From the NCBI GenBank assembly GCA_004802725.1, contig SGPM01000170.1, positions 1 through 56,114 of the forward strand: 56,114 nucleotides of DNA, given 5' to 3'. Within the stretch, counting starts at the first letter, position 1; each line of letters opens with the position of its first letter. The position numbers and the translations under genes were made by a program. Below the pieces are notes generated by a model. It saw nothing but the letters and a program-made list of their open reading frames with translations. It had not been told where the DNA came from and made no database searches. Source of the DNA: Antrodiella citrinella. Lineage: Eukaryota; Basidiomycota; Agaricomycetes; Polyporales; Steccherinaceae. Below, piece by piece: positions 45,422 to 55,852 of the stretch.

Positions 45422-48400
45422 ATGCGTATCCCGCTCACTCCCTCACGCTCACCCTCGTTAACCCCGAGCGACAACACTTCCCGCAAAAGACAACGTTCAG
45501 CTTCCATGGACTCCCAGCCGTCCTCGTCCTCCAAGCGTTCCATCTCCGTCGATCCGAGCCAGGACCCTCAGGCCGCCCCCCAGCCCGACGAACTCGCCTC
45601 TTTGTCCATGGCAGACACGACCATCCACGCAGACGTCGACGCGTACATGGCCGAGCAGGGTGACGCAAGCACCTCGATCATCCTCGAGGATGACTCCGCA
45701 CAACGCTGGCAAGCCAATGCCGCCACTGCTAGTGATTTATCGGGCGAGCAGAAACTCGCCCTCATAGACCAACTGGGCAAGACTTCCATGGTGGAGGGTG
45801 CTATCTGGTATCTGGTGTCTAGACTTTGGGCTAGACGGTGGCGTAAGGCTTGTTCAGGAGATGTAGACAAGGACGGTCCTGTGACGCAAGCAGAGCTTGG
45901 ACCCGTCGACAATTCCAACCTTGTCGACAACAATGGTATCCTGCAGATACCACCTTTGGAGGGTGTAGATGTCGAGTACCATCCCGAGCAGGCTTGGCAA
46001 TATCTCGTGAGCTGGTACGCACAGTGAACCGCGCACTTTGTAGATGGTGCTGATGCCTTTGCTGCATAGGTACGGCCAGCCAGAGTACCCCTTGGCCCGG
46101 AAGGTCATTACTCGCGGCATCGCGAAACAAACAGGTCTAGAGATAATGCCACCTCGCTTGCGCATCCACCTGCTTGTCGGTGGAAACGGGCCAGCGAGCA
46201 TACAACCCTTCGTGACATTATCCATGTCGACAAATGATACCGCAGAGACATTTGTATCCACTATTTCCACTCTCTTTCGAGCAATGCGGACCATACCTAC
46301 AGTCAAGCCACCGCGCATTTGGAAACTTCCCGAACACGAAAAGATCCAACAGCTTGAGGTCTCCATTTCGAAACTCAAAGGTGCCGCCCTTCTGGATGCA
46401 GAAGGACGCAAGACTCTTGATGAGCTTCTCATCGACTCTGGTGATTCTTTCGTGGCTGAGTTTCCGACGGAGAATGGATGGCTCGTGCGCGATCCCGGGG
46501 CATCTACCCCTCAATCATCCACTTCGGCAGCACCGAGTAAGCTTTTCGAGCCTTCCTCGAACTTCTTCGACAAGATGCAGTCATCTTCTTCGACATCTAC
46601 CGCTCTCGTCAAATCGGATAGCACCAGTCTGGGGGCAGCCCTCTCGATCAAGCCGTTGGGTATGCGTGCGAAGGGCCCAAAAATCGAACCAGGAACACTG
46701 GGGCTGGCGAACATGTGAGTCAGACTCGGCGCAGTCTACCGCAAGCCGCTAATTGTTGTAAAGGGGAAACACATGTTTCATGAACTCAGCCATTCAATGC
46801 CTTGTGCACACCAGGGAGCTGATGGATTATTTCCTGAGTACGTCAGGATCGTTCATGTTCGCAGTCATCGCTGAACTCAACAATTCCAGCTGGTGTGTAT
46901 GAGGATGAACTCAATCCAGAAAACCCACTGGGTATGCACGGTGCCATCGCAGAGGCCTTTGGAGCGCTTCTCAGCCGGATCTGGGATCCAATGTCCAGCT
47001 CTACCTCTTACCCTCCACGTGAATTTAAGCAGGTCCTGCAGAAATTCGCTCCTCAATTTGGTGGCTATCAGCAGCACGATTCGCAGGAGCTCGTTGCGTT
47101 CCTCTTGGATGGACTTCACGAGGACCTGAATCGGGTCTTGAAGAAACCGTACGTGGAGAAGCCGGATTGGGAGGGCGGAGGTGATAAAGAGCTTGTTGCT
47201 CTTGCGCGGAACTCTTGGGATGGATATATGAAACGGAACGACAGTGTCATCGTCGATTTGTTCCAGGGTCAGTACCAAAGCACATTGGTTTGCCCTGAGT
47301 GCGAGAAGGTGTGTGTTCTCCTGGTGTCAGTCAGCATCGTGCTGATCCTTGATCCTTAGGTGTCGATCACATTCGACCCTTTCATGTACCTCACATTACC
47401 TCTTCCGTTCCAGAAGAAGTGGTGTCATGACGTTTTCTACATCCCATGGGATGCGGACAAGCCTCATGTCAAGGTAGATACATAGTCGATCATCGGCGAC
47501 GCAGTACCTGAATTGCGTTTCTTAGATCCCAGTGGAGCTCAACCGGGATGCCTCCTTTAAGGAAGTGCGGCAGCTGCTTGGACGTTGGATGGAGGTGAAT
47601 CCCGATCATGTAAGTACCGATCAACTGTGTGACAATACATTGGTTAAACACACAATATACAGCTCGTGACATTAGAGATATTCAGCTTCCGCTTCTACAA
47701 AGACCTGAACGACCACGTAGCGTGGGGCGATATGCTTGACAACGATATCATCGTTTGCTACGAGCTTCCGGGCCCAGCGCAGCAAATCCGACTTAACAAG
47801 CGGCAACCCGGAGACCCCTTCGTCGTTCCTGTCTTTCTGTCCGATACTCTCCGCACGACTCGGGGATACGGGACCAATAACGGTGCATTCGGGTATCCGT
47901 TCCTCGTTTTCATCAGCGAGCAGGATGCGTGCGACCAGGAAGCGATGTACAACATCGTCCTGTCGCGTCTTGAACGGTGGACCGAGAATGCTCGGGATCT
48001 CTCGAGGTGGGAAGCAGGCTCCCCAGCGGACTCGGGAGATGATTCACTCGAGGAGGTGCCCATTCCTCTCACAAACGGCGCGCCTGATTCGACGGTGGAG
48101 ATCACCGAGAATGGTGACGTCATTACCGTTGAGGACGTTTCTCCGGAGGAAGGCGACATCGTTGACCAGAAAGGTACTCTCCTCATCCATGAAGCCGATC
48201 ACGATCAAGTTGCGCCGAAACTCAGCTCGCCACGCAAGGTTGGGTTCAAGAAGGAGATCTTCCAGCTACATGTGAATCCTTACAACGCGCCCTTTGGTGT
48301 TGGCTTTGGCACAATTGGTCCTACGAGAGGCACTGTGTCTTCGTTCGAGTCCCGAGAAGAGGAATCCCAGAACTTGTCCCCTCCTGTTCTCCTTCGCCCC

Positions 48401-49622
48401 TACGACACTTTCATTTGCGAGTTCGATAGTCATATGAAGTCGTACTACTTCGGCGAGCATGCAAAGTGGAACAAGTTTGACGACTTCATCCATCCGGAGT
48501 TTGAGGCCAACCGCGCAGCTGCGAAGGCTCTGAAGAACAAGAGCATCTCCCTTCAGGACTGTCTGGACGAGTTCACGAAAGAGGAGAAGCTGGGAGAGGA
48601 TGACCTCTGGTATTGTCCGCGCTGTAAGAAGCATCAGCAGGCCACGAAACGCTTCGACCTATGGAAAGTCCCTGACATTCTTGTCGTACATCTCAAGCGG
48701 TTCAGTAACAACAGGACTCTGCGCGACAAGATTGACGCTTTCGTTGACTTCCCGGTTGAGGGGCTGGACCTTACTGCCATGATTGGTGAACGGCAGGCGG
48801 CAAAGCGGTTGACGGAAGAAGGCGCCGACATGCAGACGTTCGACTTTGGCGACATTGATGAGCCTCTTGTGTACGATCTCTATGCTGTCGACGAGCATCT
48901 GGGTGGTCTAGGAGGTGGTCACTATCGAGCCTACGCGCAGAACCATACGACAAATCAGTGGTATCACTTTGACGACACCCATGTGTCAACGTCCCAACCA
49001 GAAGCTGCGGTGGTAAGTCTTCGTCCGAAAACTCGTTCATCGTAATTGAGATACTCATCACATACTACAGAACTCCAACGCTTATCTGCTTTTCTACAAA
49101 CGGCGCACCGCGCGTCCCCTAGGCGGTAAAAGTCACGAGAAGATCGAGGCTGCACGTCAACGGCCCAAAGCGTCGTCTTCTACTGCTGAAGTCGCTTTGG
49201 AAGAGACTCAGCTCCCTACACCTCCTTCCGAACCGCTTCGATCCCTAGTGGCATTGCCAGGAGTCGAGGACTTCGACGGCGGCGGATGGCTATCACCACC
49301 CGGCACCACATCTTCGTCTGCTTCGAGAGGCTCTTCACCCCCTCCTCTAGACGACGAGCTCCCCACATTTGAGGAGTCTGCCGAGGATCCCCTCGTCATG
49401 TCTGCGCGCCGCTATGACATGCCCGACCCGTCCCCGTCACTGCCCTCACCTACTTCGTCGTTGGAGGCAGAGATGGACTCGGATGATATCTATCATTCAC
49501 GTGTACCGCCGGGGATGTTGCACAGGGACGGACTGCAGTGGTCGAAGCGGCATGGCACGACAGCGGGCGACGACGGTAACGATAGCGTGGATATTGGTGG
49601 CACTGACGATGAAATGGACTAG
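45422..49622 (+). CDS. UBP12: Ubiquitin carboxyl-terminal hydrolase, USP4/11/15 (Ubp12) type
   Basis: Cysteine deubiquitinase. Eight exons join exactly to 1,276 residues: 45422-46014, 46070-46714, 46764-46837, 46890-47308, 47360-47473, 47526-47609, 47663-49012 and 49071-49622. After a Ser-rich start comes the DUSP domain ([20 protein letters not shown] ... [17 protein letters not shown]), then a ubiquitin-like region ([11 protein letters not shown], with the following conserved helices). The catalytic core opens with [20 protein letters not shown] (Cys box, split by a 49-nt intron inside the Met codon). It continues [20 protein letters not shown], a Cys pair VCPECEKVS, a long insert as in USP15, the second Cys pair [25 protein letters not shown], and the His box [20 protein letters not shown]. 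The C-terminal 180 residues are acidic and disordered. Both catalytic boxes are intact. Confidence 0.97.
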
Positions 49623-49832
49623 AGTTCTGCATTGAACACGATGACTTGTAGAAAGGACTGTGTTTTAAATGTCAACCCACATTAATTCTCTAGCGTAGAG
49701 TTGCTGTATTTTCATCTGTAACAGAAGCTACTATTGTACATTTCTCGTATCGGAATAAAGCATTATTTGTACATGCCTCAGCCCGATCCCAAGAGGGAGC
49801 ACCGAGGTTCTTTTGCCAAGTCTTTGAGTGCA

Positions 49833-50106
49833 GATTACGTAATCAACGCAAACCGACAGGATGACATCCTCCACGCAAATGTAGAAAGACAGACAAAAAG
49901 AAAACAGACAAAAAATATTGTGGAGGGGAGGGCTCCCGTCAGCCACTTGCCGACTGACGAGTAGCCCTCCCCAAGGCCTCGGCATCTAGCCCAGCGATCA
50001 CAGTACGGCGCCGACCCACCCGACGGATACAACCCGCCAGGTGGACTCGTACCATGACCGCCGAACCGTCAGCCTCATCGGCCATCGTACAGAGGAGAGG
50101 AGACGA
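49833..50106. repeat. Direct repeat copy 1 (same orientation as 55853-56114)
   Basis: This 274-bp block recurs in the same orientation at the right edge. Both begin with the palindrome GATTACGTAATC, share a diverged first 70 bases (this copy has a 12-nt length difference, A-rich), and are then nearly identical from 'aaaaaatattgtgg' to the end of the window. Because copy 2 is cut by the window edge, the true right end of the unit is unknown. It does not show TG...CA ends or a primer-binding site that would prove an LTR. Confidence 0.9.
49927..49970. repeat. Imperfect hairpin inside repeat copy 1
   Basis: The arms GGAGGGCT / AGCCCTCC and CGTCAG / CTGACG pair around the short loop CCACTTGCCGA, with an internal mismatch. 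The equivalent hairpin in copy 2 is longer and cleaner. Confidence 0.8.
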
Positions 50107-50777
50107 ACAGAGTCCGGTCGACGGTGCCGGCGTGGCCGCCAACTTTCGTCCAGAACGCCCCCGCAGATCTCCGCACGTCATCCCCGGACCACCCCCAGAG
50201 CCAGAAGCACGGAACGAGACGAGACGAAAAGGAATTGAACCCAGACGATGAAACGAGAAAGAGAGAAAGAAAACTGAGAAAGAAGACAAGAAAGAAATGG
50301 AAATCAAGCAAGAAAGGAAACTGGAAACTAAAACACGGACGCAGAAATAAATAAAAGGAAAATAAGGAAGATGTGGCTGACAGTATACATACCAAACCAG
50401 CTGGTAATCTCCGTGGTCTTGAGCGCGCGTGTCTTGAGGATCGGGTCGAGGCCTTGAGGTCGAATCTATAAAGCTATGATAAAACGCTAAAAGAGTCTAA
50501 CACCGTGAGTCTGAACGACGGAGACGTGTCGAGTCAAGTTCGGAATGATACCTGACCAGCCCCCGGCCGGTGACCTATCCCCCAAGTTCCTGAGCCCTAA
50601 GTCCAAAGTCCATCGGTCTCCTCGAGCTTGAACCACGCACACACACACGTCGAAGGTCGGCCGCTAGCTAGAGGAAGAAGGGGGAAGAAAAAGGTCAACG
50701 CGCAAATGCCCACTCGGTCCCAACGGGGGGCACACGAGGGTTTAATGGAGACACCCAAGGAAAAATGGATACTCGCC

Positions 50778-51038
50778 TCAACCTCGGAGCCCTCTGTAGA
50801 CAATGTTGTCGGAGATGGCAGCGAGCGAGCGAGGGATGAGGTAGGTGTCGAGCATGTGGTAGTCGAAGTCCAAGACCGGCTTGGGCTTGAGGGGAGGCGG
50901 AGTGGGCTTGTAGTTGAGGACTGGGAGGAAGTGGAGGGAGCGGTAGACGATATCGGGGCGCGATTGGGCCACTGCTAGAGGGACCATGACGCGTTTTGGG
51001 GCCGCACGGCGGCGAATGGCTTTGGTGCGTTGGAGCAT
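50778..51038 (-). CDS. Small 86-residue protein of unknown function
   Basis: Intronless frame MLQRTKAIRRRAAPKRVMV ... ending DNIVYRGLRG. It has a basic N-terminus that could serve as a mitochondrial presequence, a Pro-rich middle (YKPTPPPLKPKP) and a compact C-terminal half (VLDFDYHMLDTYLIPRSLAA). A good TATA box on the minus strand (51141-51149) lies about 100 bp upstream, and the leader just before the ATG is CCAACCAACCA-like, as in expressed fungal genes. No domain recognised. It sits between the two direct repeats. Confidence 0.5.
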   Translation of the reverse strand: MLQRTKAIRRRAAPKRVMVPLAVAQSRPDIVYRSLHFLPVLNYKPTPPPLKPKPVLDFDYHMLDTYLIPRSLAAISDNIVYRGLRG

Positions 51039-51140
51039 GCTGGTAGGTTGGTTGGAAAGTTGGGAACTTTGAAGAGCTAGAGTACTGTACGTGGGGGTGC
51101 GGAGTCAAGTGAGGGGAGAGAGGACACGAGAGCGAGAGGT

Positions 51141-51149
51141 TTTATATAA
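51141..51149 (-). promoter_or_regulatory. TATA box of the 86-aa ORF
   Basis: On the minus strand the sequence reads TTATATAAA, a strong TATA match about 105 bp upstream of the ATG at 51038, a normal fungal spacing. Confidence 0.55.
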
Positions 51150-51723
51150 TGCAGACGGTGGCTGGCCAGTGCGGCTGACTTTGTCATTACTTGAGCAGCC
51201 GCTTCATACGACCTGTCACGCGTGTGTCATAGGTCAAAGTCGTAATTCTAGTCCCTCGAATGATGGTGTAGTTTAGTAAATATTCAACACACAGGAATGA
51301 AAACCACATACCTTGAACGTCTCACACTGCACGGCTCGGGCGTGCAGGCTAGAGGGTGCATTGAAGTACTATACTGTTACAATATGAACATGACTGTTGA
51401 TATCAAGATTGAGAGATTGAGACAGCTCCATTGCTCGCACTCGTAACAGCATACATAGCAGGGGGGTTACATGAAAGCAGAAACGAAGCAGACGACAGAC
51501 GTCTGTCGCGCGTCGCGTCGAGCACGTGCCTGCCAGTGGCGCGGTTTGTTTAACGTCACGTGGGCACTTATTTCAAACCCAGCTGGACGCGTCGTGTTCG
51601 TGTTGAAATGGTTCAGGCAAGTGTCGTGGTTCAACTTCACCTCTTGACTTCCTCCCACATTCATCTTTCAAGCGTCCCCTCGCCAATACCATCTCAATCA
51701 TCTCAAATATCCCTCATCTTGCA

Positions 51724-51729
51724 TATATA
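51724..51729 (+). promoter_or_regulatory. TATA-like box of the acidic orphan gene
   Basis: TATATA lies 51 bp upstream of the ATG at 51780, behind a C/T-rich tract (51640-51720). A second weaker 'catatat' near the ATG (51768) is less likely. Confidence 0.35.
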
Positions 51730-51779
51730 CCCCCAATTTCATACCCTCTCTGTATCCTCGACCGTGACATATATCGACC

Positions 51780-53143
51780 ATGGCAAGGCTCTCTCGTCGT
51801 CTTCAAGCTCGCGTCTCGAAGGTCCTCAGCTCCCCGCCATCTGAACAGACACAAGGATCTGTTACATTTGAACCAACACCGAAGTCTGTCACACCTCAAC
51901 CGACACCAAAGCTTGCTACCCTGCAGCCGCCACCGCCGCCGCCGACAACTAAGACGACGTCGAAACTTATGAACCATCTCAAGAAGCTGAAAGCCAAGGG
52001 GGCCTCGGCGACACGTACGCTACTCGAACGTAAGAAACCCGCGCAGGTCGACATCCGATGGAAAGCGACCCCATACAAGTTCCAGCTACTCAAGAACGGC
52101 AAGACCAGCAAGACCGTGCTCGGTGAATGCGCGAAGGACATTATCCCGTTCCCGCTGAAGTTCAGGAAATGGATGAAGAAGGCGTACCCGAGTGATCCGT
52201 CGGTAGTCATTGATCTCGTGTCAGAAGTGGTTCGTCTTGTCTCTTGTCTAGTCCCGAGTGTGACCACTAACAGAATACTCAGCCTATCGCTGTTGACTTC
52301 GAGTGCATGGACGTTGATGAGTCGGAGACACTGTACGACATGGACGTCGACGAAAACCCATACGACATGATTGTGGATGAAGACCAGTCTTCTAATCTCA
52401 CTGTGAATGACGACATTGAAGATCATATTCTCGCATTCCCTCCCGGCCTCTTCAGCTACCGTGATGTGCTACCTGTCATCGACGCCGACATTGAAGACAT
52501 TGCGACCACCGAGGATGATCTAGATGATGAGAACGACATGGATAAATACTACACGACCGACGCATCTGAGGACCTGTCGTCCATCGACGAGCTTGCCAAT
52601 GTCCTCTCGCTTCTCTCTCTCTCTGACCCGCCGCTCCCACCTCCGCTTATCAATACCAGTATTCGCCATGTCGCCGAAACCGAGACGACGATCAATAGGA
52701 GCAACAATCAACAGCATACGTCATCGGTCGAGCGGGCATCATCCGCCATTCGTTCTACCAGGGCACGCGCTCAGCCTTACGACAATTCTGCCGGTCGTCG
52801 CCGCATCAATCGTTCCGAAGGTCAGCACGACGTTGCTCGACCAACTTCCGCTACCAAGGACATGACCATCAAGGATCTCACTGCACTCGTTGGACAAGCC
52901 GCCACTCCCGCTGAGCACACCGAGAACCACCGCCCGCGTAGTCCGACTCGAGTCTCCGAAGTCCCGGAGCTGGATACAAACACCGACGACGACGACGACT
53001 CTGCGTCGGATGACACTGATTGGCTCGCAGCCCTGCTCACCGAGGATAGTAGTACGCCGGTCTCTGATGACGAAGCCGACGCTTTCATCCGTGAGGCCCT
53101 CAGGCCGTTCAGCATGATATCCCAGATCCTTCAACTTACATGA
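51780..53143 (+). CDS. Acidic orphan protein with basic N-terminus
   Basis: Two exons (51780-52226, 52283-53143; GTGGTT donor, ACTCAG acceptor, phase 0) give 435 residues. The first 60 residues are basic and contain a four-fold TPK/TP(P)-type repeat (FEPTPKSVTPQPTPKLATLQ) and a Pro run. Residues about 62-150 look folded (KLMNHLKKLKAKG, WKATPYKFQLLKNG, FPLKFRKWMKKAYPSDPSVV). Exon 2 is strongly acidic with tandem MDVDE units (MDVDESETLYDMDVDENPYD), then low-complexity Ser/Asp tracts, and ends ADAFIREALRPFSMISQ. No domain is recognised. It lies inside the pair of direct repeats, so it may be cargo or an orphan gene. Confidence 0.7.
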
Positions 53144-53676
53144 CTTGCTCACAGTATTACCACTGTGTGCAGACAGCCATTTTCCGGCTTGGATAACGCT
53201 TGGATAAAGATACGGACTGTCGCCATAATCTTCTTGTTTCCCAGGGTGGATTACGCAAGTTCATTTGTCCATTTTTTGGCGGAGGAATTTTCCGTAACAC
53301 TTGCGTTCCCCAATCTGGGAAACGACAAGGATTTGGAGACAATCCTTTTCGTGATCGACGTGTCATCCAAGGTAGAAAACGGCACTTTGTCCGCAGTGGG
53401 TATACTAGTCTCGACGGAGTGATCTATCGTAATTACTTGACATGTGGGTATGTACGATCTTCTCTGGGTTCTTTGGTGTCTTCTCTTGCGTCTCTCGGGT
53501 TTCTTCCTCTGGGCTTCTCTTAGATCCTCTTCGTCTCGTCTCATCCTTTCTTCTCTGTCTCATGCTTCTAGGTCGCCACACCATTTCTCCCCAGTCTCCT
53601 GCGTCTCGAATATTGCCTCACCGTCTCGTATCTGGCACACTGGTCTTGTCGTGTCTACCCTTACCCGTCCGGGTCT

Positions 53677-54095
53677 GGCCTCTCTTATTATCTCATCCGC
53701 ACATTCTACCATTGCCTTTCCGACTCCCCATGGATCTCCAGCTCCGATCCCAGAAAACCAAATACAAAACGCAGAAAGTCTTAAAACCGAAATTAACTGT
53801 CTCCAGCTTCTCTTCGTCTACCTTCTCCCGTCTTCCTTCCTCCAACTTATCCGCTCAGCCTACTTCTCGTCTTCCCTTCCCCTTCCTGCTGGCCTCTCTT
53901 CTTATCTCATCCGCACAGTCTACTGTCGCCTCTCCGACACCGTATGGACACGACACCGATATTAGAAAACCGAACACAAAACAAAGAAAATATCAAAACC
54001 GCCATGAACGCCTTCAGTTTCTCTTCGTCTGCCTCTTCCAGGCTTCCTTCCTCGAATTCCTCCGCTCAGCCTACTCCTCGCCTTCCGGTCTCTCC
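53677..54095. repeat. Imperfect tandem duplication, period about 214 bp
   Basis: The units begin at 53677 and 53891, each with GGCCTCTCTT then TTATCTCATCCGCACA. They share the order of landmarks: 'tctac...gcctttccgac / gcctctccgac', an 'aaaaccaaatacaaaacgcagaaa'-like A-rich segment, 'cttctcttcgtct', and 'tccgctcagcctact'. Identity by eye is high at landmarks but broken by substitutions and indels, so the duplication is not recent. Confidence 0.8.
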
Positions 54096-55798
54096 TCCGA
54101 CCACTCTACGGCCACAACAAATAACAAAACCCAATCATTGAGCCCTTCGTCTCAAGCTTCTTCTCATCGCCATTCTAACTTCCGACCCACACTACGTCAT
54201 GTTCATTTACGATTCGCACAAAGTCAGCCTTTACTTGTGAGTCCCAAGAACATCGTGTACGTGTATCATCGTCTGACTGACGTTTTTGATCTCTAGTACT
54301 GCGCCTTATACCGTCCGTCTTTACAACCGTCATCAATATCTCGCACATTCGTAGTCGACACTCGTTCACAAGACACTCCCTCGCGCCGGTCTCCCTTTCA
54401 TCATCGTTCGTAAGTTTTTCTCCGTACCTGTTAGCATCAATTCATGTCGCTGATAAATTTCGTGACAGCTATCCCTACATTCTTTACCTAGTCCGGTCTT
54501 TCTTCGCTTCACTACTGTCTTTACTCCAAACGTTCCAGAACACCATCTTCAACACCGTCTCATATCAACAACTGTACCTTACCGCCACTCATTTTCAATC
54601 ACAACCTAGCAAGACGCTCCTTTTCGACAATTCTGACTCAACCCATTTACTATCTTGACGATCCTTCGACAACTGTCCATCTCCTATCATCTTATCCTTC
54701 CTGTCCTTACCAAATGCTTGATCTCCGCACCCGAAGCTCTCCCGCGCTACTGGATAGCGCACCACGAACCAAGCTATATCGCATCTTACCGAGGTATGTT
54801 CAAACTATCATGTACCTGATTCATTCGTTTCGATGCTCAATATTCTTCGCAGATCTACAACTGCCCAATGAAACTTCGCTCACGCTTTCGCACTCTCTAC
54901 TATTCGCCGCCGTCCTGTGCATATCTCTCGCACCATACCAAGCATCCTCCTTGCAACTCGCACGTTTTCAACCTGCTATCTTTTTGACATGCCAAGAGTC
55001 GACTCCGTTTTGAGTAAATGCATTCTTTTCATCTCCGAAACTATCTGACTTACATGCAGTCACAGGCTCCTCTCTATTGCTCCTCCGTGCTACCCGATCC
55101 CGTTATCGAGCATTCGTCGCATCACCTAGCGAGCCGATCCTCTCTCTACCTCTCCGCCGCATCTTGTGCATATCGTGCACAGTCTTCTCACCGTGCCGTC
55201 CGAGTAAGTGTCATTTGTGTTCAGCCATTCTTTAAGGCCATATTCTCATCGCCTCTGCGCAGCTTTCATCCATTTCTCACCCACATTCGTGTGGCCTTTT
55301 TGTTACGTTCATCCTCGATGGATTACCTCGAGAGCACCATGGTGCATATTTTTTTCAGTCGGACGCGCGAAGGATCCGCTTTTCGTCTTCGGACAACCGT
55401 CATCAACCCCTTCGAGAGAGATCGCCCTCAAGTTCTTCGTATCACCTGCAAGACTCGCTCGCAGTCAACCTGCTTTCCCATCTCCCATCTGTTCCCCGGA
55501 CCACATACCGTTGTTTTTATCATTGTCATTATCAACTTCATTCTCGTTTCGCTATCTTTTTTCGTTGCCGTCATCTGTCCATCTGTTGTTCTGTTGTAGC
55601 CATCCATTGTCTCACTGCTCGCTTCGTCGTTGCTCATTCTTCCCTTAGTCTAATACCAAGCTTGTTTGTCCTGCTTGCATCTATGCTGCTGTCTCATAGT
55701 ACACGTTCCAAATATTGTCTGTCGTTGCTGCAATGTCATGACCTTTGATCACTGAACCATTCGTGTTCCAATCTTGAAGAGATGCTAGAACGGCCAAC

Positions 55799-55837
55799 CC
55801 AACGAGCGAGTTTTGTTCCAACGAGCGAGTTTTGTTC
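55799..55837. repeat. 19-bp tandem pair next to direct-repeat copy 2
   Basis: Two perfect, adjacent copies of a 19-bp unit containing AACGAGCGAGTTTTGTTC end about 15 bp left of the start of repeat copy 2. Confidence 0.85.
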
Positions 55838-55852
55838 TAAGTCCATTGCTTG

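Larger units (their letters stand above)
49623..50777. other. Intergenic region containing direct-repeat copy 1
   Basis: Starts with the 3' UTR of the UBP gene. Copy 1 of the large direct repeat occupies 49833 to at least 50106. From 50215 to 50370 a purine-rich, A-dominated stretch (gaaa/agaa words) follows, then ordinary sequence to the end of the small minus-strand ORF at 50778. No gene is seen. Confidence 0.6.
51039..51779. other. Divergent promoter region
   Basis: 741 bp between the starts of the 86-aa ORF (minus) and the acidic orphan gene (plus). The two TATA-like boxes annotated separately lie at its ends. Nothing else is recognised; short frames in between lack support. Confidence 0.5.
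53144..55852. other. Pyrimidine-rich interval without a supported gene
   Basis: From about 53440 to 55750 the plus strand is dominated by C and T. This creates long Ser/Leu/Phe-rich frames (53442-54296 and 55018-55599) that look like composition artefacts: no start context, no domains, and overlapping frames open equally. GT...AG pairs such as 54410-54468 and 54794-54853 could be introns of a non-coding transcript. A tandem duplication (53677 onward) and a 19-bp tandem pair (55799-55837) lie inside. Confidence 0.5.

Noticed and set aside
53442..54296. 284-codon Ser/Leu-rich frame
   Set aside because: Spans a tandem duplication in a pyrimidine-rich tract, with a second frame open over the same region; no domain and no start context.
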